Of a stretch of DNA of 21,836 nt, positions 1 through 8,596 are shown one piece after another (positions within the stretch are counted from its first letter, which is position 1; every line of letters begins with the position of its first letter). Origin of the DNA: an uncultured Prevotellaceae bacterium (GTDB lineage Bacteria > Bacteroidota > Bacteroidia > Bacteroidales > Bacteroidaceae); contig CACYKX010000025.1 of assembly GCA_902775075.1 (NCBI GenBank), forward strand, positions 1 through 21,836. Direction: 5' to 3'. The notes beneath the pieces were generated by a model that was not told the origin of the DNA, made no database searches, and worked only from the letters and a program-made list of their open reading frames with translations. The position numbers were made by a program, and so were the translations under genes.

Positions 1-3
1 CTT

Positions 4-34
4 GTTGGAGTAAGATAGAAATTGTGTACCTTTG
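4..34 (+). promoter_or_regulatory. Possible Bacteroidota-type promoter
   Basis: A perfect TAnnTTTG -7 element (TACCTTTG, 27-34) lies 19 bases after GTTG (4-7), which is one base off the TTTG -33 element. It points rightward into a region with no gene for more than 800 bases. It is therefore either fortuitous, drives a noncoding RNA, or belongs to something lost or interrupted. Confidence 0.3.
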
Positions 35-145
35 CTCCGAGGTTATTTGCTTGTACATATTGCAATACAAAAGTAAGTAATCTTTGGGAGACAGCGGTCC
101 CCTTTCTTGTTTTTTTGTATTGCTATCTGAATTTTTACGTTGCAT

Positions 146-162
146 GGGGGCTGCTCGCCCCC
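146..162. other. GC-rich hairpin
   Basis: GGGGGC (146-151) pairs perfectly with GCCCCC (157-162) around a 5-base loop, in an otherwise AT-rich region. A C-run follows. There is no T-run, so it is not a standard terminator. Role unknown. Confidence 0.4.
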
Positions 163-171
163 TAACCCCCC

Positions 172-213
172 GGTGTTTTCAGGTATAGATTATTAAGGTC
201 TATATCTGACACC
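172..213. other. Imperfect hairpin of about 15 bp
   Basis: GGTGT (172-176) pairs with ACACC (209-213). After a 3-base bulge, 180-189 pairs with 199-208 through ten pairs including one G-T wobble, leaving a 9-base loop. It lies ten bases after the GC-rich hairpin. It may be a folded RNA or a protein-binding dyad; nothing in the sequence decides between them. Confidence 0.4.
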
Positions 214-462
214 GAAAATTGCAGTTCCATCTTTAACTTGCGCACTTACAGATAGGCACTTGCTATGGATGGCAACAGTCGCCCTTGTGCCAAAAGCTTT
301 TATTCCTCCGGGTGGAGAAAAAGCATTGTTTAGGAATATCGAACATCTTGATTTATCACACCCTACATTAGTACACGTACCCCTCTCTTTTATTTACAAA
401 ACATCTCATCTTTTCCATGAGCTTGCTCCACATATGCCTTCATTTGCAAGGCTGATTTTTTT

Positions 463-512
463 GCGTTAATGTATGTTAACGCTAATTAGGCTTAGCGATT
501 TCAAAAAATCGC
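463..512 (+). repeat. Paired-hairpin element, copy A
   Basis: Two hairpins are separated by the 12-base linker TAATTAGGCTTA (483-494). Stem 1 is GCGTTAA (463-469) with TTAACGC (476-482), loop 6. Stem 2 is GCGATTT (495-501) with AAATCGC (506-512), loop 4. A reverse-oriented relative at 16831-16879 keeps the linker exactly and keeps both 7-bp stems. In both stems the outermost pair is swapped from G-C to C-G, so the pairing itself is conserved. Similarity continues a few bases past stem 2 (TCGCTT). It could be a REP/BIME-like repeat, a transposon end, or a binding site for a strand-processing enzyme. Confidence 0.75.
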
Positions 513-796
513 CATCGCTTAAGGGCTTATTCCTTGGAGAAAATCGTTTGAAAGTAAAGCTGTCCAAAAGTAAATTATTACACAAAATAGATATAACGAA
601 TGTTTTTCAAAATTGCGCATACGACTCTCCTATAGCAGATCATTTATGCTTTCTAGGACATGCAACATGGAGTAATACAAATCGTAACGAATGGCCTACT
701 AATATCCAAAATACCACATTATGCCCCCCCTAACAAGAGTAATAATCCAAGCCTTATACAGCAATTCTAACGTTTTTACAAAAATTAACTCGGAAT

Positions 797-830
797 TTTG
801 GAACCATTAAAGGGATATTTAGTAAATTTG
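797..830 (+). promoter_or_regulatory. Probable promoter of the WYL-ATPase operon
   Basis: A perfect -7 element TAAATTTG (823-830) follows TTTG (797-800) with a 22-base spacer, one longer than the usual 19-21. Transcription would start near 837, leaving about 26 bases before the ATG at 864. This argues against the in-frame TTG at 798 as the start, because that codon would lie inside the -33 box. Confidence 0.45.
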
Positions 831-863
831 CAATTGTTAGAACCGAAACAAAAACTTCAATCT

Positions 864-1958
864 ATGTGGCAAACGGATAATGATAAAAGGATAAAAAGAG
901 CATCTCCTGTTGAGATGTTCAACTTTATCATTCCGTTTCTTAACGACCACAGAGGGCAGAGGTTTGACTCCGAGCAGATAATTAGGGAATATTGCAAATA
1001 TATTGGAGTTGTTATTCCCGATTATGAAAGTGCACGTGCTTATTCTGAATATTCAAATCCTTTAAAGAAAGCAAACACACTCCTTAAGAGGCTTGATGCT
1101 TACTTTGGATTCTGCAAAGGGGAAGGATTCTTTTCTACGAATAGTAACATATTGCAAGGCAGATCCACATACCAATATCCCCCATCCTTAGATTATGACT
1201 TAAAAGATATAGTATGCCTTGGTAACAAAGTCTCTGCGAATGACAATATGACTATGCTATTAGAGGAATCGCTTGGTATGGTTCATCCATTGTTTCCCTT
1301 ATACCTAGGCCTTTTGCCAGAACGAGATGACAACCCCGTTATAGAGTTTGAGCAGTGCGACTATCGAAACAACATCTATCTGCCTGTACTCTACGATGCA
1401 ATCGTTACAAGACATATGGTGACGTTCGATTACTGCTCTTTCGACAAGCCTGCTGCCAACGTTACTTTCAGCCCGTACTATCTTAAGGAGTATAATCGTC
1501 GATGGTTTGTGTATGGTCATACGGAGGAAAGCACAGGAGATGATAGTCGCGAGCGTTATACACTTGACAGAATAAAGGATCTTCGTAAGATTTCGAAAAC
1601 ACTTGCGCCCAAGCCGTCAAAGGACTATACGTCTCTTTCTAAAGACCTCATAGGCGTTAGTGATTCCGACTATACTGAAGCCATAGATGTAACTATTGAA
1701 ACGCTGACACCTAAAATACATGGGCTTTTGGTCTCTAAACCGCTTCATCCAAGTCAGAAAGAGTTAGAACCATTCCATTATGATGAAACGAAAGGCTATC
1801 CTCATGGAACTATAGGATTCCATGTTCGTCCAAATCCAGAAATGTATGGAAGACTGCTATACTATTCAGATGGAATGAAGGTGGTGGAACCAAAAGAAAT
1901 TCGACAAATAATTTCAGATAAGATAACACAAACTAAAACCCTTTATAAGAACTGTTGA
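864..1958 (+). CDS. WYL-domain transcriptional regulator (first copy)
   Basis: A 364-residue protein of the WYL family, which are ligand-sensing regulators that often control phage-defence genes. The WYL core is visible as the LKEYNRRWFV stretch (about residues 207-216), followed by RYTLDRI (231-237). The N-terminal third is helical and presumably binds DNA, although I cannot identify a clear winged helix by eye. The C-terminus ends in a WCX-like segment with the YSDGMKVVEPKEIR pattern. The frame extends upstream to a TTG at 798, but I prefer ATG 864: it lies downstream of a good promoter and gives almost the same length as the second WYL protein (366 aa). It is followed after 35 bases by the giant ATPase gene and probably regulates this operon. 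Confidence 0.85.
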   Translation: MWQTDNDKRIKRASPVEMFNFIIPFLNDHRGQRFDSEQIIREYCKYIGVVIPDYESARAYSEYSNPLKKANTLLKRLDAYFGFCKGEGFFSTNSNILQGRSTYQYPPSLDYDLKDIVCLGNKVSANDNMTMLLEESLGMVHPLFPLYLGLLPERDDNPVIEFEQCDYRNNIYLPVLYDAIVTRHMVTFDYCSFDKPAANVTFSPYYLKEYNRRWFVYGHTEESTGDDSRERYTLDRIKDLRKISKTLAPKPSKDYTSLSKDLIGVSDSDYTEAIDVTIETLTPKIHGLLVSKPLHPSQKELEPFHYDETKGYPHGTIGFHVRPNPEMYGRLLYYSDGMKVVEPKEIRQIISDKITQTKTLYKNC

Positions 1959-1993
1959 CAAGCGTAAGAGTAATGTATAACGATTTTTAGATT

Positions 1994-4900
1994 ATGAGTG
2001 AAATATCTGATAAAATAATTAATATATACAATAGTATTGGTGAAGAAAGGCTGTCTGAGAATGTCATTACAGAGGCCAAATCTATAATAATGGACTATGA
2101 TGTTCATGATACTGATTCTTTGTTTTATGCAGTAGCTGCATTAAATTTACTTAATCGCGCAGCGAAGGAAAGTACGAAAAATCAGATTTTTTACGCTATA
2201 ATTAAAACAAAGATTAGCCAAGCTGTAGAAGATTTAATTTTAAATCCAAATAATTATCATGATGCAAAATGTTATTATGATGCATCTGATAAATGTCTAT
2301 ATGTTAGTGTATATGATATAGTGTTTAGCTATCATCTGGTAAAAGAAACTCCTGCAATATTAAATGTGGCTACAAAGTTAGAGCCAATAACATGGCCTGG
2401 TATAAAGTTGCAAAACATAGCCCAACAAATATATTTTATAGCTAAGCAAAGAACTGAGAATTCTAAATGTAATTTAAACGAGTCCCCTTCGGCAAAAGTA
2501 AATATAGAAGCATTACCAGCTTCATCTGATACGTCTCTTATTGAACAGAATAGCCATCTTATGAGATGTCCTGACTGTGGTAAGTTAATATCGAAAGCAG
2601 CATCTTCTTGCCCAAATTGTGGTTGGATTAATACGGCAAATATAAAGTCTCTTTTTACAACGATTATGAAAGGTATGTCAGTTAAATTGACCTATAATGG
2701 GATAGTATCAATAGGGAAAGTTGAGAATCTGACACCTTTTTTTGTTGAATTGTCCTTAGCAGGAGGAAATTGGGTAAGGATTAGATTGAATGCGGTTGAT
2801 AGCGTAGAGCTACAGAATTTAAATATGAAAGAGGAAGCTAACTCAGAAGATACAATTGCAAAAATAGACACCTTTGCGGAACAAGCAAGCGTGTTCTTCA
2901 TTCGAATATTCGAAACGGCAAAGGTTGACAAAGAAAGTCTAATAGTCACAAACTCAACAATAACAAGACAAGACAAGCCTGGTTTTGTCGTCTTGACTGA
3001 CGAAGGCAAAGAAGTAAAATGTGTAGTACCTGGTATAGTAGGATATAAAAAGAAACTTTGCGTACCAGGGAAACGTGTATATTGTGTTAATGTTGGCACC
3101 AATAATCTTTGCTATTGTTCTATAATGGAAATGTCTTATGGTGGGCTTATCGGCTTTTTCAATAAAGCAATTCTTGCACTTAAGAAAGACAACCAGTGGA
3201 AAAGAGTCAAGACGCAGACAATGAACATTCTGACTTTTCTACAAAAGGAAATGTCAAATGATCCAGAAATATATCTGGAACTTAAGGATTTTAAAAAGCA
3301 GACAAAATTATTTTTGGGTCAAATTGAGAATGGCAACAACGATGATGAAGACAACACAGAAGATGTAAATACTTCTGATGGAAATTCAATGGAATTGGTA
3401 GATCATAAAGATATTACCAAGGAGTCGTCAACGTCTACATTGTTCATGACTAATGCGGAAAGGTTAATAAAGGAACGCAAAGAAAAACCTGTTATTTTGG
3501 GTCGTATAGATTTGAATACTATACCAGATTCTAAAAGAGTAAGAATACGTAAAGAAGGAGCTATAAACGATGCGTTAGAAAAACCGACAATTATAGATTC
3601 TAAGGACACAAAAGATTTCCTAAGCAAAAGGAAGTCTCCATTATTAGAGAAAGAGTGTAAAGATCTTGAGAAAGAACTCAGTACGATGATAAGGAACGGC
3701 TACAAAGAGCAATGTCTAGAAAAATCGTATGAAATTATTGAAACGCGGCAGCCAACTCCTAAATACTTACGTAGCTATTTGGATAGAATTGTTAATACAG
3801 AGATTGCATTAAATCATTCGGAACAGGCTATAAGAGTTCTTGCTATATTGATAGCTTATAGTGAACATCAACCAGATGTTTCCGATAGGGGATTATCGCA
3901 TCTTTACCTCACTATGGGGCGCGTTTATATTAAGATGGGGAATAATGAAGAAGCCTTAAAAGCTTTGGATTATGCATTGCATTTTAACGTAAACGAAAAA
4001 GCAATTCAGAAGTTGAAGAGTTCCATATCAAGTGATGCATCTAATGAAGAAGATTCTATTGTAAAAGGAGAAAGTATATCGCCTGTCGCACATGACTTTT
4101 CTTTTACAAGTAGAATGTTGGTACAAGATGTTAAACAAAAAGCTGGAGAACAGGAACTGCAATCACAAGAGTCTCAAAACTCTGCGGCACAACTTTTTGG
4201 AAAAGCTCAAAAGGACAGAGAAAACACAAGTATAGCTATTGAAGAAAGAGCTGAAATGTTTTTAAATGCTGCTGCTGCTTATTATAATAGCAATCAAGTT
4301 GACACGAATATGTATAAAACAGCCGTTGCTAACTATGCACGAATGAAGGGGCAGGGGATGTTCTCTCACTTTGTTGATGCAGTACACAAAGATTCGGGAA
4401 ATCTTTTGACTTTGCAAGCTTATAAAGATAGTGCTTGTAGTTATTATTTGGAAGCTTTGGGGATATATAATACATTAGGAGACAAGTCATACCTTCAAGA
4501 GCTTTTTCTTAAATATCTACAAATGTCCATTGTGGTATCAAATGTAGAAGGCGGTAAGACTCCAGATTCCTCTTGGGAAGAATGGACACTTGATCAACTA
4601 CAACAAGATTGTATAAAGGGCGATGGTACTGAAAATCAAAAGGTTTTCTTTGAAACATGTGTTTCTGTCGGTGCAAAGGCAGAAGGTGCTTGGAATAAAT
4701 TGTATGGTGAGGCGTTATTTCCTTTTATGATGAGGTTAAGGAGAAATATTAAATTTAGGCAGATCTTTAATAGTATAGAGCATTCTGCCGTTCCAACAAA
4801 TTATAATTCTGTCACATTTTTACATGCTATATTTGAGCATCGTCAGAAGCGTACTAAAGAATTGCAGGACATTCTTGATAATTGCTTGTCTTGGGTTTTT

Positions 4901-6790
4901 AGTCCATTTGATATAAAATCTTTTGAGGACAAATGGTCTTCAGTAAAAAATTACATTGAAATCTTTACTTCTACAGATGTTAAGATATATAATGCAATTA
5001 ATACAGTATTGGGTATACTTGAACCATATGCAAGCCGTAAGGAAAATGAGCGATTGCGCATTCTTAGTACTTCGCAACAAGCCCTACTTGATAGTCAAAA
5101 AGTGATTAATTCTACTACTACATATTATGGAAGGGTGTTCTTCTCACATCTCATAGAAGTTTGGGTTGCAGGAATGGGAAGATTGATAAAAGAATATAAT
5201 GAGAACACCTTCCCTAAACTCGAAATAGAAGCTACACCACCGTATATAAAAGAGAGTGAAGAAGACGAAAAAGGATTCATAGACTTTGTGGTAACCAATC
5301 ATGGAGACTCTACTGCACAGTCTTTTACGATTTCTGCAGATATATTAGGCCATGAATATATGGTTTCGCATTCTGAAGAATTACCTGCAGGAGTATCATG
5401 TGCCGAACGAATAGAGTCATTGAAATTAAAAGAACTAGAATATGTAGATGTAACATTTAAACTTACTGTAAAATACCAAGGGAAGGATTTGCCAACAACG
5501 ACGTTCGAGGCTTCATATGAGAGGGAAATAGGAGATGTGATAACAGATGATTCCCAAATACCATGGAGCATTTCGAATACACCTAAGGAGCAGGTGTTTA
5601 AAGGCCGGGAAGAAATACTCTCAAAGTTAGTACTTCATTATCTTTCTCGAGAGAGGGCTATGACCTACATCTTATATGGATTGACACGCACAGGAAAGTC
5701 ATCTATTTTGGACTATTTATGCAAGAGAATAAACGGAAGAAATCTTATGGACGAACCACAAAAGAAGATTATGACTTTTCAGTGGGATCTTTCAAAGATT
5801 ACATATTCTAATTCGGATTCTTCGCCATTATGGGCTAATTTGCTCAATACATGCCTTTATGAGAAGCTGCCGGATGATATTGCAGATGTTGTTGACGGCT
5901 GTTATCATAATGGGCAACCTCCATTGCCAAAAAATTTAAGGCAAGAAGATTTTGAGAAGATGATTGATGCTATATCTACGAAAAATATAGTACCTTTGAT
6001 AACGATAGATGAGTTTTCTACAATTAAACCAATGCTTAAAAGTGGAGTGATAGATTCTTCCTTTATTAAATTGTTGCGTGAAATGTCATTAAAGGGGAAA
6101 GCTTGCTTCGTATATGCTGGCACATATGATATAAAGGATTTGCCAAGAGTTAAGGAGTATGGTTTTGTAGGGCAGATGACAAATACCATCTCAATGCCTA
6201 TTAATGAAATAGAAGACAAATATGCAGACGAATTGATTGACGCAGCGTCACCTAAGTTGATTTTTGACAACAAAGCAAAGGCATATATACGGGCCCTTTC
6301 TGGCTGTGTTCCTTATTGGATTCAGTGGATTTGTTTGGAATGTGGAAAGTATGCAATTACGCATAAGCGTAAACATCTTGGCTATAATGAAGTAGATCAT
6401 GTAGTGAGGGTGCTAACAGGAGAAGACCTGCCTAATGAAATGGACACTTGGGATGTTTTAGATGAAATGAACTTCCATAACAACCAAATTGATCCTAAAA
6501 GCAATCCTGAAAAAAAATTGATTTCAAGCATTTCTTACTTGATAAAAGGAGTAAGTACTCAAATAGAAAGGGGAGTAAGCATGGATGAACTTAAACGACT
6601 TTGGAATAATTATAATGTTCCAGAATCGAAACAATTAGAAATGATAAAGGCTGTGGAGCGTTTGAAAGAACGCAAAGTGCTTCGGCAATTCACAGATGAG
6701 AACCGCGAAGTCTATAGGCTTAACGTTGACTTATTTAGAAGATGGTGGTATGCGCATCATCGCGACATAACATTAGTACTTGCACTTTAA
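1994..6790 (+). CDS. Giant zinc-ribbon / helical-repeat / Ig-like / STAND-like ATPase
   Basis: A 1598-residue multidomain protein. Visible parts in order: a helical N-terminus; a four-cysteine zinc ribbon (C192, C195, C206, C209); an SH3- or Sm-like beta segment (about 225-275); an acidic Asn/Asp-rich linker (about 446-465); a TPR-like pair (about 634-667) and further helical repeats to about 1070; an Ig/CARDB-like beta segment (about 1075-1175); and an NTPase domain with Walker A GLTRTGKS (1229-1236), Walker B PLITIDE (1334-1340) and sensor-like FVYAGTYD (1372-1379). A winged-helix tail ends near FRRWWYAHH. Helical repeats next to a STAND-type ATPase are typical of sensor proteins that oligomerise on detecting an invader; that role is inferred. 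The next gene starts 9 bases later, so the two ATPases are probably co-translated. The gene is clearly AT-rich compared with the right half of the window. Confidence 0.8.
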   Translation: MSEISDKIINIYNSIGEERLSENVITEAKSIIMDYDVHDTDSLFYAVAALNLLNRAAKESTKNQIFYAIIKTKISQAVEDLILNPNNYHDAKCYYDASDKCLYVSVYDIVFSYHLVKETPAILNVATKLEPITWPGIKLQNIAQQIYFIAKQRTENSKCNLNESPSAKVNIEALPASSDTSLIEQNSHLMRCPDCGKLISKAASSCPNCGWINTANIKSLFTTIMKGMSVKLTYNGIVSIGKVENLTPFFVELSLAGGNWVRIRLNAVDSVELQNLNMKEEANSEDTIAKIDTFAEQASVFFIRIFETAKVDKESLIVTNSTITRQDKPGFVVLTDEGKEVKCVVPGIVGYKKKLCVPGKRVYCVNVGTNNLCYCSIMEMSYGGLIGFFNKAILALKKDNQWKRVKTQTMNILTFLQKEMSNDPEIYLELKDFKKQTKLFLGQIENGNNDDEDNTEDVNTSDGNSMELVDHKDITKESSTSTLFMTNAERLIKERKEKPVILGRIDLNTIPDSKRVRIRKEGAINDALEKPTIIDSKDTKDFLSKRKSPLLEKECKDLEKELSTMIRNGYKEQCLEKSYEIIETRQPTPKYLRSYLDRIVNTEIALNHSEQAIRVLAILIAYSEHQPDVSDRGLSHLYLTMGRVYIKMGNNEEALKALDYALHFNVNEKAIQKLKSSISSDASNEEDSIVKGESISPVAHDFSFTSRMLVQDVKQKAGEQELQSQESQNSAAQLFGKAQKDRENTSIAIEERAEMFLNAAAAYYNSNQVDTNMYKTAVANYARMKGQGMFSHFVDAVHKDSGNLLTLQAYKDSACSYYLEALGIYNTLGDKSYLQELFLKYLQMSIVVSNVEGGKTPDSSWEEWTLDQLQQDCIKGDGTENQKVFFETCVSVGAKAEGAWNKLYGEALFPFMMRLRRNIKFRQIFNSIEHSAVPTNYNSVTFLHAIFEHRQKRTKELQDILDNCLSWVFSPFDIKSFEDKWSSVKNYIEIFTSTDVKIYNAINTVLGILEPYASRKENERLRILSTSQQALLDSQKVINSTTTYYGRVFFSHLIEVWVAGMGRLIKEYNENTFPKLEIEATPPYIKESEEDEKGFIDFVVTNHGDSTAQSFTISADILGHEYMVSHSEELPAGVSCAERIESLKLKELEYVDVTFKLTVKYQGKDLPTTTFEASYEREIGDVITDDSQIPWSISNTPKEQVFKGREEILSKLVLHYLSRERAMTYILYGLTRTGKSSILDYLCKRINGRNLMDEPQKKIMTFQWDLSKITYSNSDSSPLWANLLNTCLYEKLPDDIADVVDGCYHNGQPPLPKNLRQEDFEKMIDAISTKNIVPLITIDEFSTIKPMLKSGVIDSSFIKLLREMSLKGKACFVYAGTYDIKDLPRVKEYGFVGQMTNTISMPINEIEDKYADELIDAASPKLIFDNKAKAYIRALSGCVPYWIQWICLECGKYAITHKRKHLGYNEVDHVVRVLTGEDLPNEMDTWDVLDEMNFHNNQIDPKSNPEKKLISSISYLIKGVSTQIERGVSMDELKRLWNNYNVPESKQLEMIKAVERLKERKVLRQFTDENREVYRLNVDLFRRWWYAHHRDITLVLAL

Positions 6791-6799
6791 AATTAGAAT

Positions 6800-8596
6800 A
6801 TGGAACCATTTATTTATAGTGTAGATATTGCTGATATCAATCTGTTGTATGGCAGGAGAAAGCAGATAGATACACTGATTTCTTGTGCCAAACGGAGAGG
6901 GAATGCAGGAATCATTGGCAGTCGGAGGTTTGGTAAGACATGCCTGTTAAAATCTATGGAATCGTACTTAAACTGTCATCCGGAAATACAAGCTTATCCC
7001 ATATTCTTCGATGTAAAGACGCAAACGGGGAGTCATAAAAACACCTCTGAAGTGTATAGAAACTTAGCTGCAAAATTAGCAGCGAAGATGTGTTCAGATC
7101 ACATTATTGATGAAGGGACTTTAAAGATTTCTCGTAGGTGTTCTTTGGATATATCAACAGAACAGTTGGATATGTGTATTCAAATGTCCAAATGGGATTC
7201 GGAGTACCAAAAAAATACTTTATTCTCATTAGCAGACATAGTAAGCAAAAAGGATAAGTATGTACTTTTGTTGCTTGATGAAATAGACTACTTACTATTA
7301 GAAGCCTTTGAAAGCCCATCCGATTTTTTCAGAATAAGAGGTGCAGCAACTGATTCTTCAAACAATCTAAAATTTTGGGTTGCTGGAATTGCTCCATGGA
7401 AGGAAATGTGTACAGACATTGGTTCTCCACAATTAAACTGCGGCTTAGAGTCTATAACATTAGATCCGTTAAGTAAAGAAGACTTCTCTACAATGTGGGA
7501 ACATGAGTGTTCATTGGTAAAAAATGAGAATATGCAGAAAGTCTTGTTGTCTTTAGAAGATTCTGCTTTCAATAAAACAGGAGGTGTCCCTTATTATGCA
7601 AAAGCAATAGGTGCCCACATACTTAATACACATACAACTGCTGCGCCAACTTATCAGTTCCTGCGAGACCACCTTTCACAATTGGTCAATAACCGTTTCA
7701 TGCCAGACAATGAAAAAGGGGCCCTCTTTACATTGTGTGACGGTGCTGAAACTTTTGATGTATTGCCAGATTCAATAAGTGGTTTGATGGCAAAAGGACT
7801 TGTAAGAAAAGATGGGATTTCCTATTCTATTGGGATAGGCTACCTTGCAGACTATATAAAAGCTTGTAAGGAAGATGAGAATGCAGAAGACACAGATGAT
7901 AACGAGCAGCAGGAACTAAATTCATTAGTAGATGAAATTATTCGACTAAGAATAGATGTAAACCAACGATATAAGGATAATGAGCCTTTTACAGCCTCAG
8001 TGGAAGATCCAAGAGAATTTAACGTTTTGAAGATTCTATGTCAAAATGAAGCAGATATTGACGCTTTCTCCGGATCGGTTTATAAGCTATATTATGAAGG
8101 AAGTAATATGGGTTCTCTTCTTCCTGTGGGCTTCCAGTATGGGGAGTTTGATAATATGGTAAGAGCACTTCGCCATATGTTTAACCATAGAAATTATGAA
8201 CCAGTTAAAGGAGCAATGTCCAATGAGACACTTCTACGCATCATAAATAATGGTGTTGAACCATATAAAAACAAGGACTTCAAGCACATACAGAAAGTAG
8301 TCTTAAATGGTTTCCACTCTGAATTGTTAAAGATGTTATCTCAACAACATCAGGAATTATCATCTGAACCTCTAATTGAGAATTTTTTTTCTAAGTCTGC
8401 GGGGATATATATGTCTAAAGAAAATAAGGTTCAAGACAACCGCACCAGATATACATATAAAGTGGAATCATCACAGGATAAAGACTTTTATGATGGTGCA
8501 GAAGTAGAATATGAACTGTATTATAGAAACTATACAAAAAGGGATGGCTCTAATGGTAAATTTTATTTTGCTAAAAATGTCAGATTCAAAGAATGA
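6800..8596 (+). CDS. AAA ATPase with HEPN-like and C-terminal OB-like segments
   Basis: A 598-residue protein. The N-terminal ATPase has Walker A GSRRFGKT (40-47), Walker B VLLLLDEID (155-163) and a sensor-like FWVAG (192-196), as in archaeal-type AAA ATPases. A winged-helix-like segment follows to about 350, then an acidic linker. Residues about 370-515 are all-helical and contain RHMFNH (458-463), which fits the Rx4-6H signature of HEPN ribonucleases, including the polar residue after Arg. The last 50 residues (about 547-598) read like a cold-shock/OB fold, ending AKNVRF. Inference: an ATP-controlled RNase effector with an RNA-binding tail, activated by or partnered with the upstream ATPase. 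The stop overlaps the next start by 4 bases (ATGA). The HEPN and OB calls are from pattern only; the ATPase call is firm. Confidence 0.8.
   Translation: MEPFIYSVDIADINLLYGRRKQIDTLISCAKRRGNAGIIGSRRFGKTCLLKSMESYLNCHPEIQAYPIFFDVKTQTGSHKNTSEVYRNLAAKLAAKMCSDHIIDEGTLKISRRCSLDISTEQLDMCIQMSKWDSEYQKNTLFSLADIVSKKDKYVLLLLDEIDYLLLEAFESPSDFFRIRGAATDSSNNLKFWVAGIAPWKEMCTDIGSPQLNCGLESITLDPLSKEDFSTMWEHECSLVKNENMQKVLLSLEDSAFNKTGGVPYYAKAIGAHILNTHTTAAPTYQFLRDHLSQLVNNRFMPDNEKGALFTLCDGAETFDVLPDSISGLMAKGLVRKDGISYSIGIGYLADYIKACKEDENAEDTDDNEQQELNSLVDEIIRLRIDVNQRYKDNEPFTASVEDPREFNVLKILCQNEADIDAFSGSVYKLYYEGSNMGSLLPVGFQYGEFDNMVRALRHMFNHRNYEPVKGAMSNETLLRIINNGVEPYKNKDFKHIQKVVLNGFHSELLKMLSQQHQELSSEPLIENFFSKSAGIYMSKENKVQDNRTRYTYKVESSQDKDFYDGAEVEYELYYRNYTKRDGSNGKFYFAKNVRFKE

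Larger units (their letters stand above)
1..863. other. Left noncoding, AT-rich region
   Basis: I see no convincing gene in this stretch. The short open frames within it (about 70-86 codons) have no recognisable motif, and one of them begins inside a hairpin. It does hold a possible promoter near 4-34, a GC-rich hairpin at 146-162, a longer imperfect hairpin at 172-213, a paired-hairpin element at 463-512, and the probable promoter of the first WYL gene at 797-830. C-rich runs followed by TAAC occur twice, near 157-170 and 722-733. Confidence 0.6.

Noticed and set aside
260..733. Two open frames of 69 and 86 codons in the left region
   Set aside because: No recognisable motif, unlikely composition, no start signals; the second begins within a hairpin of the paired-hairpin element.
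798..863. TTG start extending the first WYL protein by 22 residues
   Set aside because: The TTG lies in the probable -33 box, the promoter would start transcription downstream of it, and ATG 864 gives the expected length.
6800..8596. Reading the two adjacent ATPases as one broken gene
   Set aside because: Each has its own complete Walker A and B motifs and distinct flanking domains, separated by a stop and a proper start.
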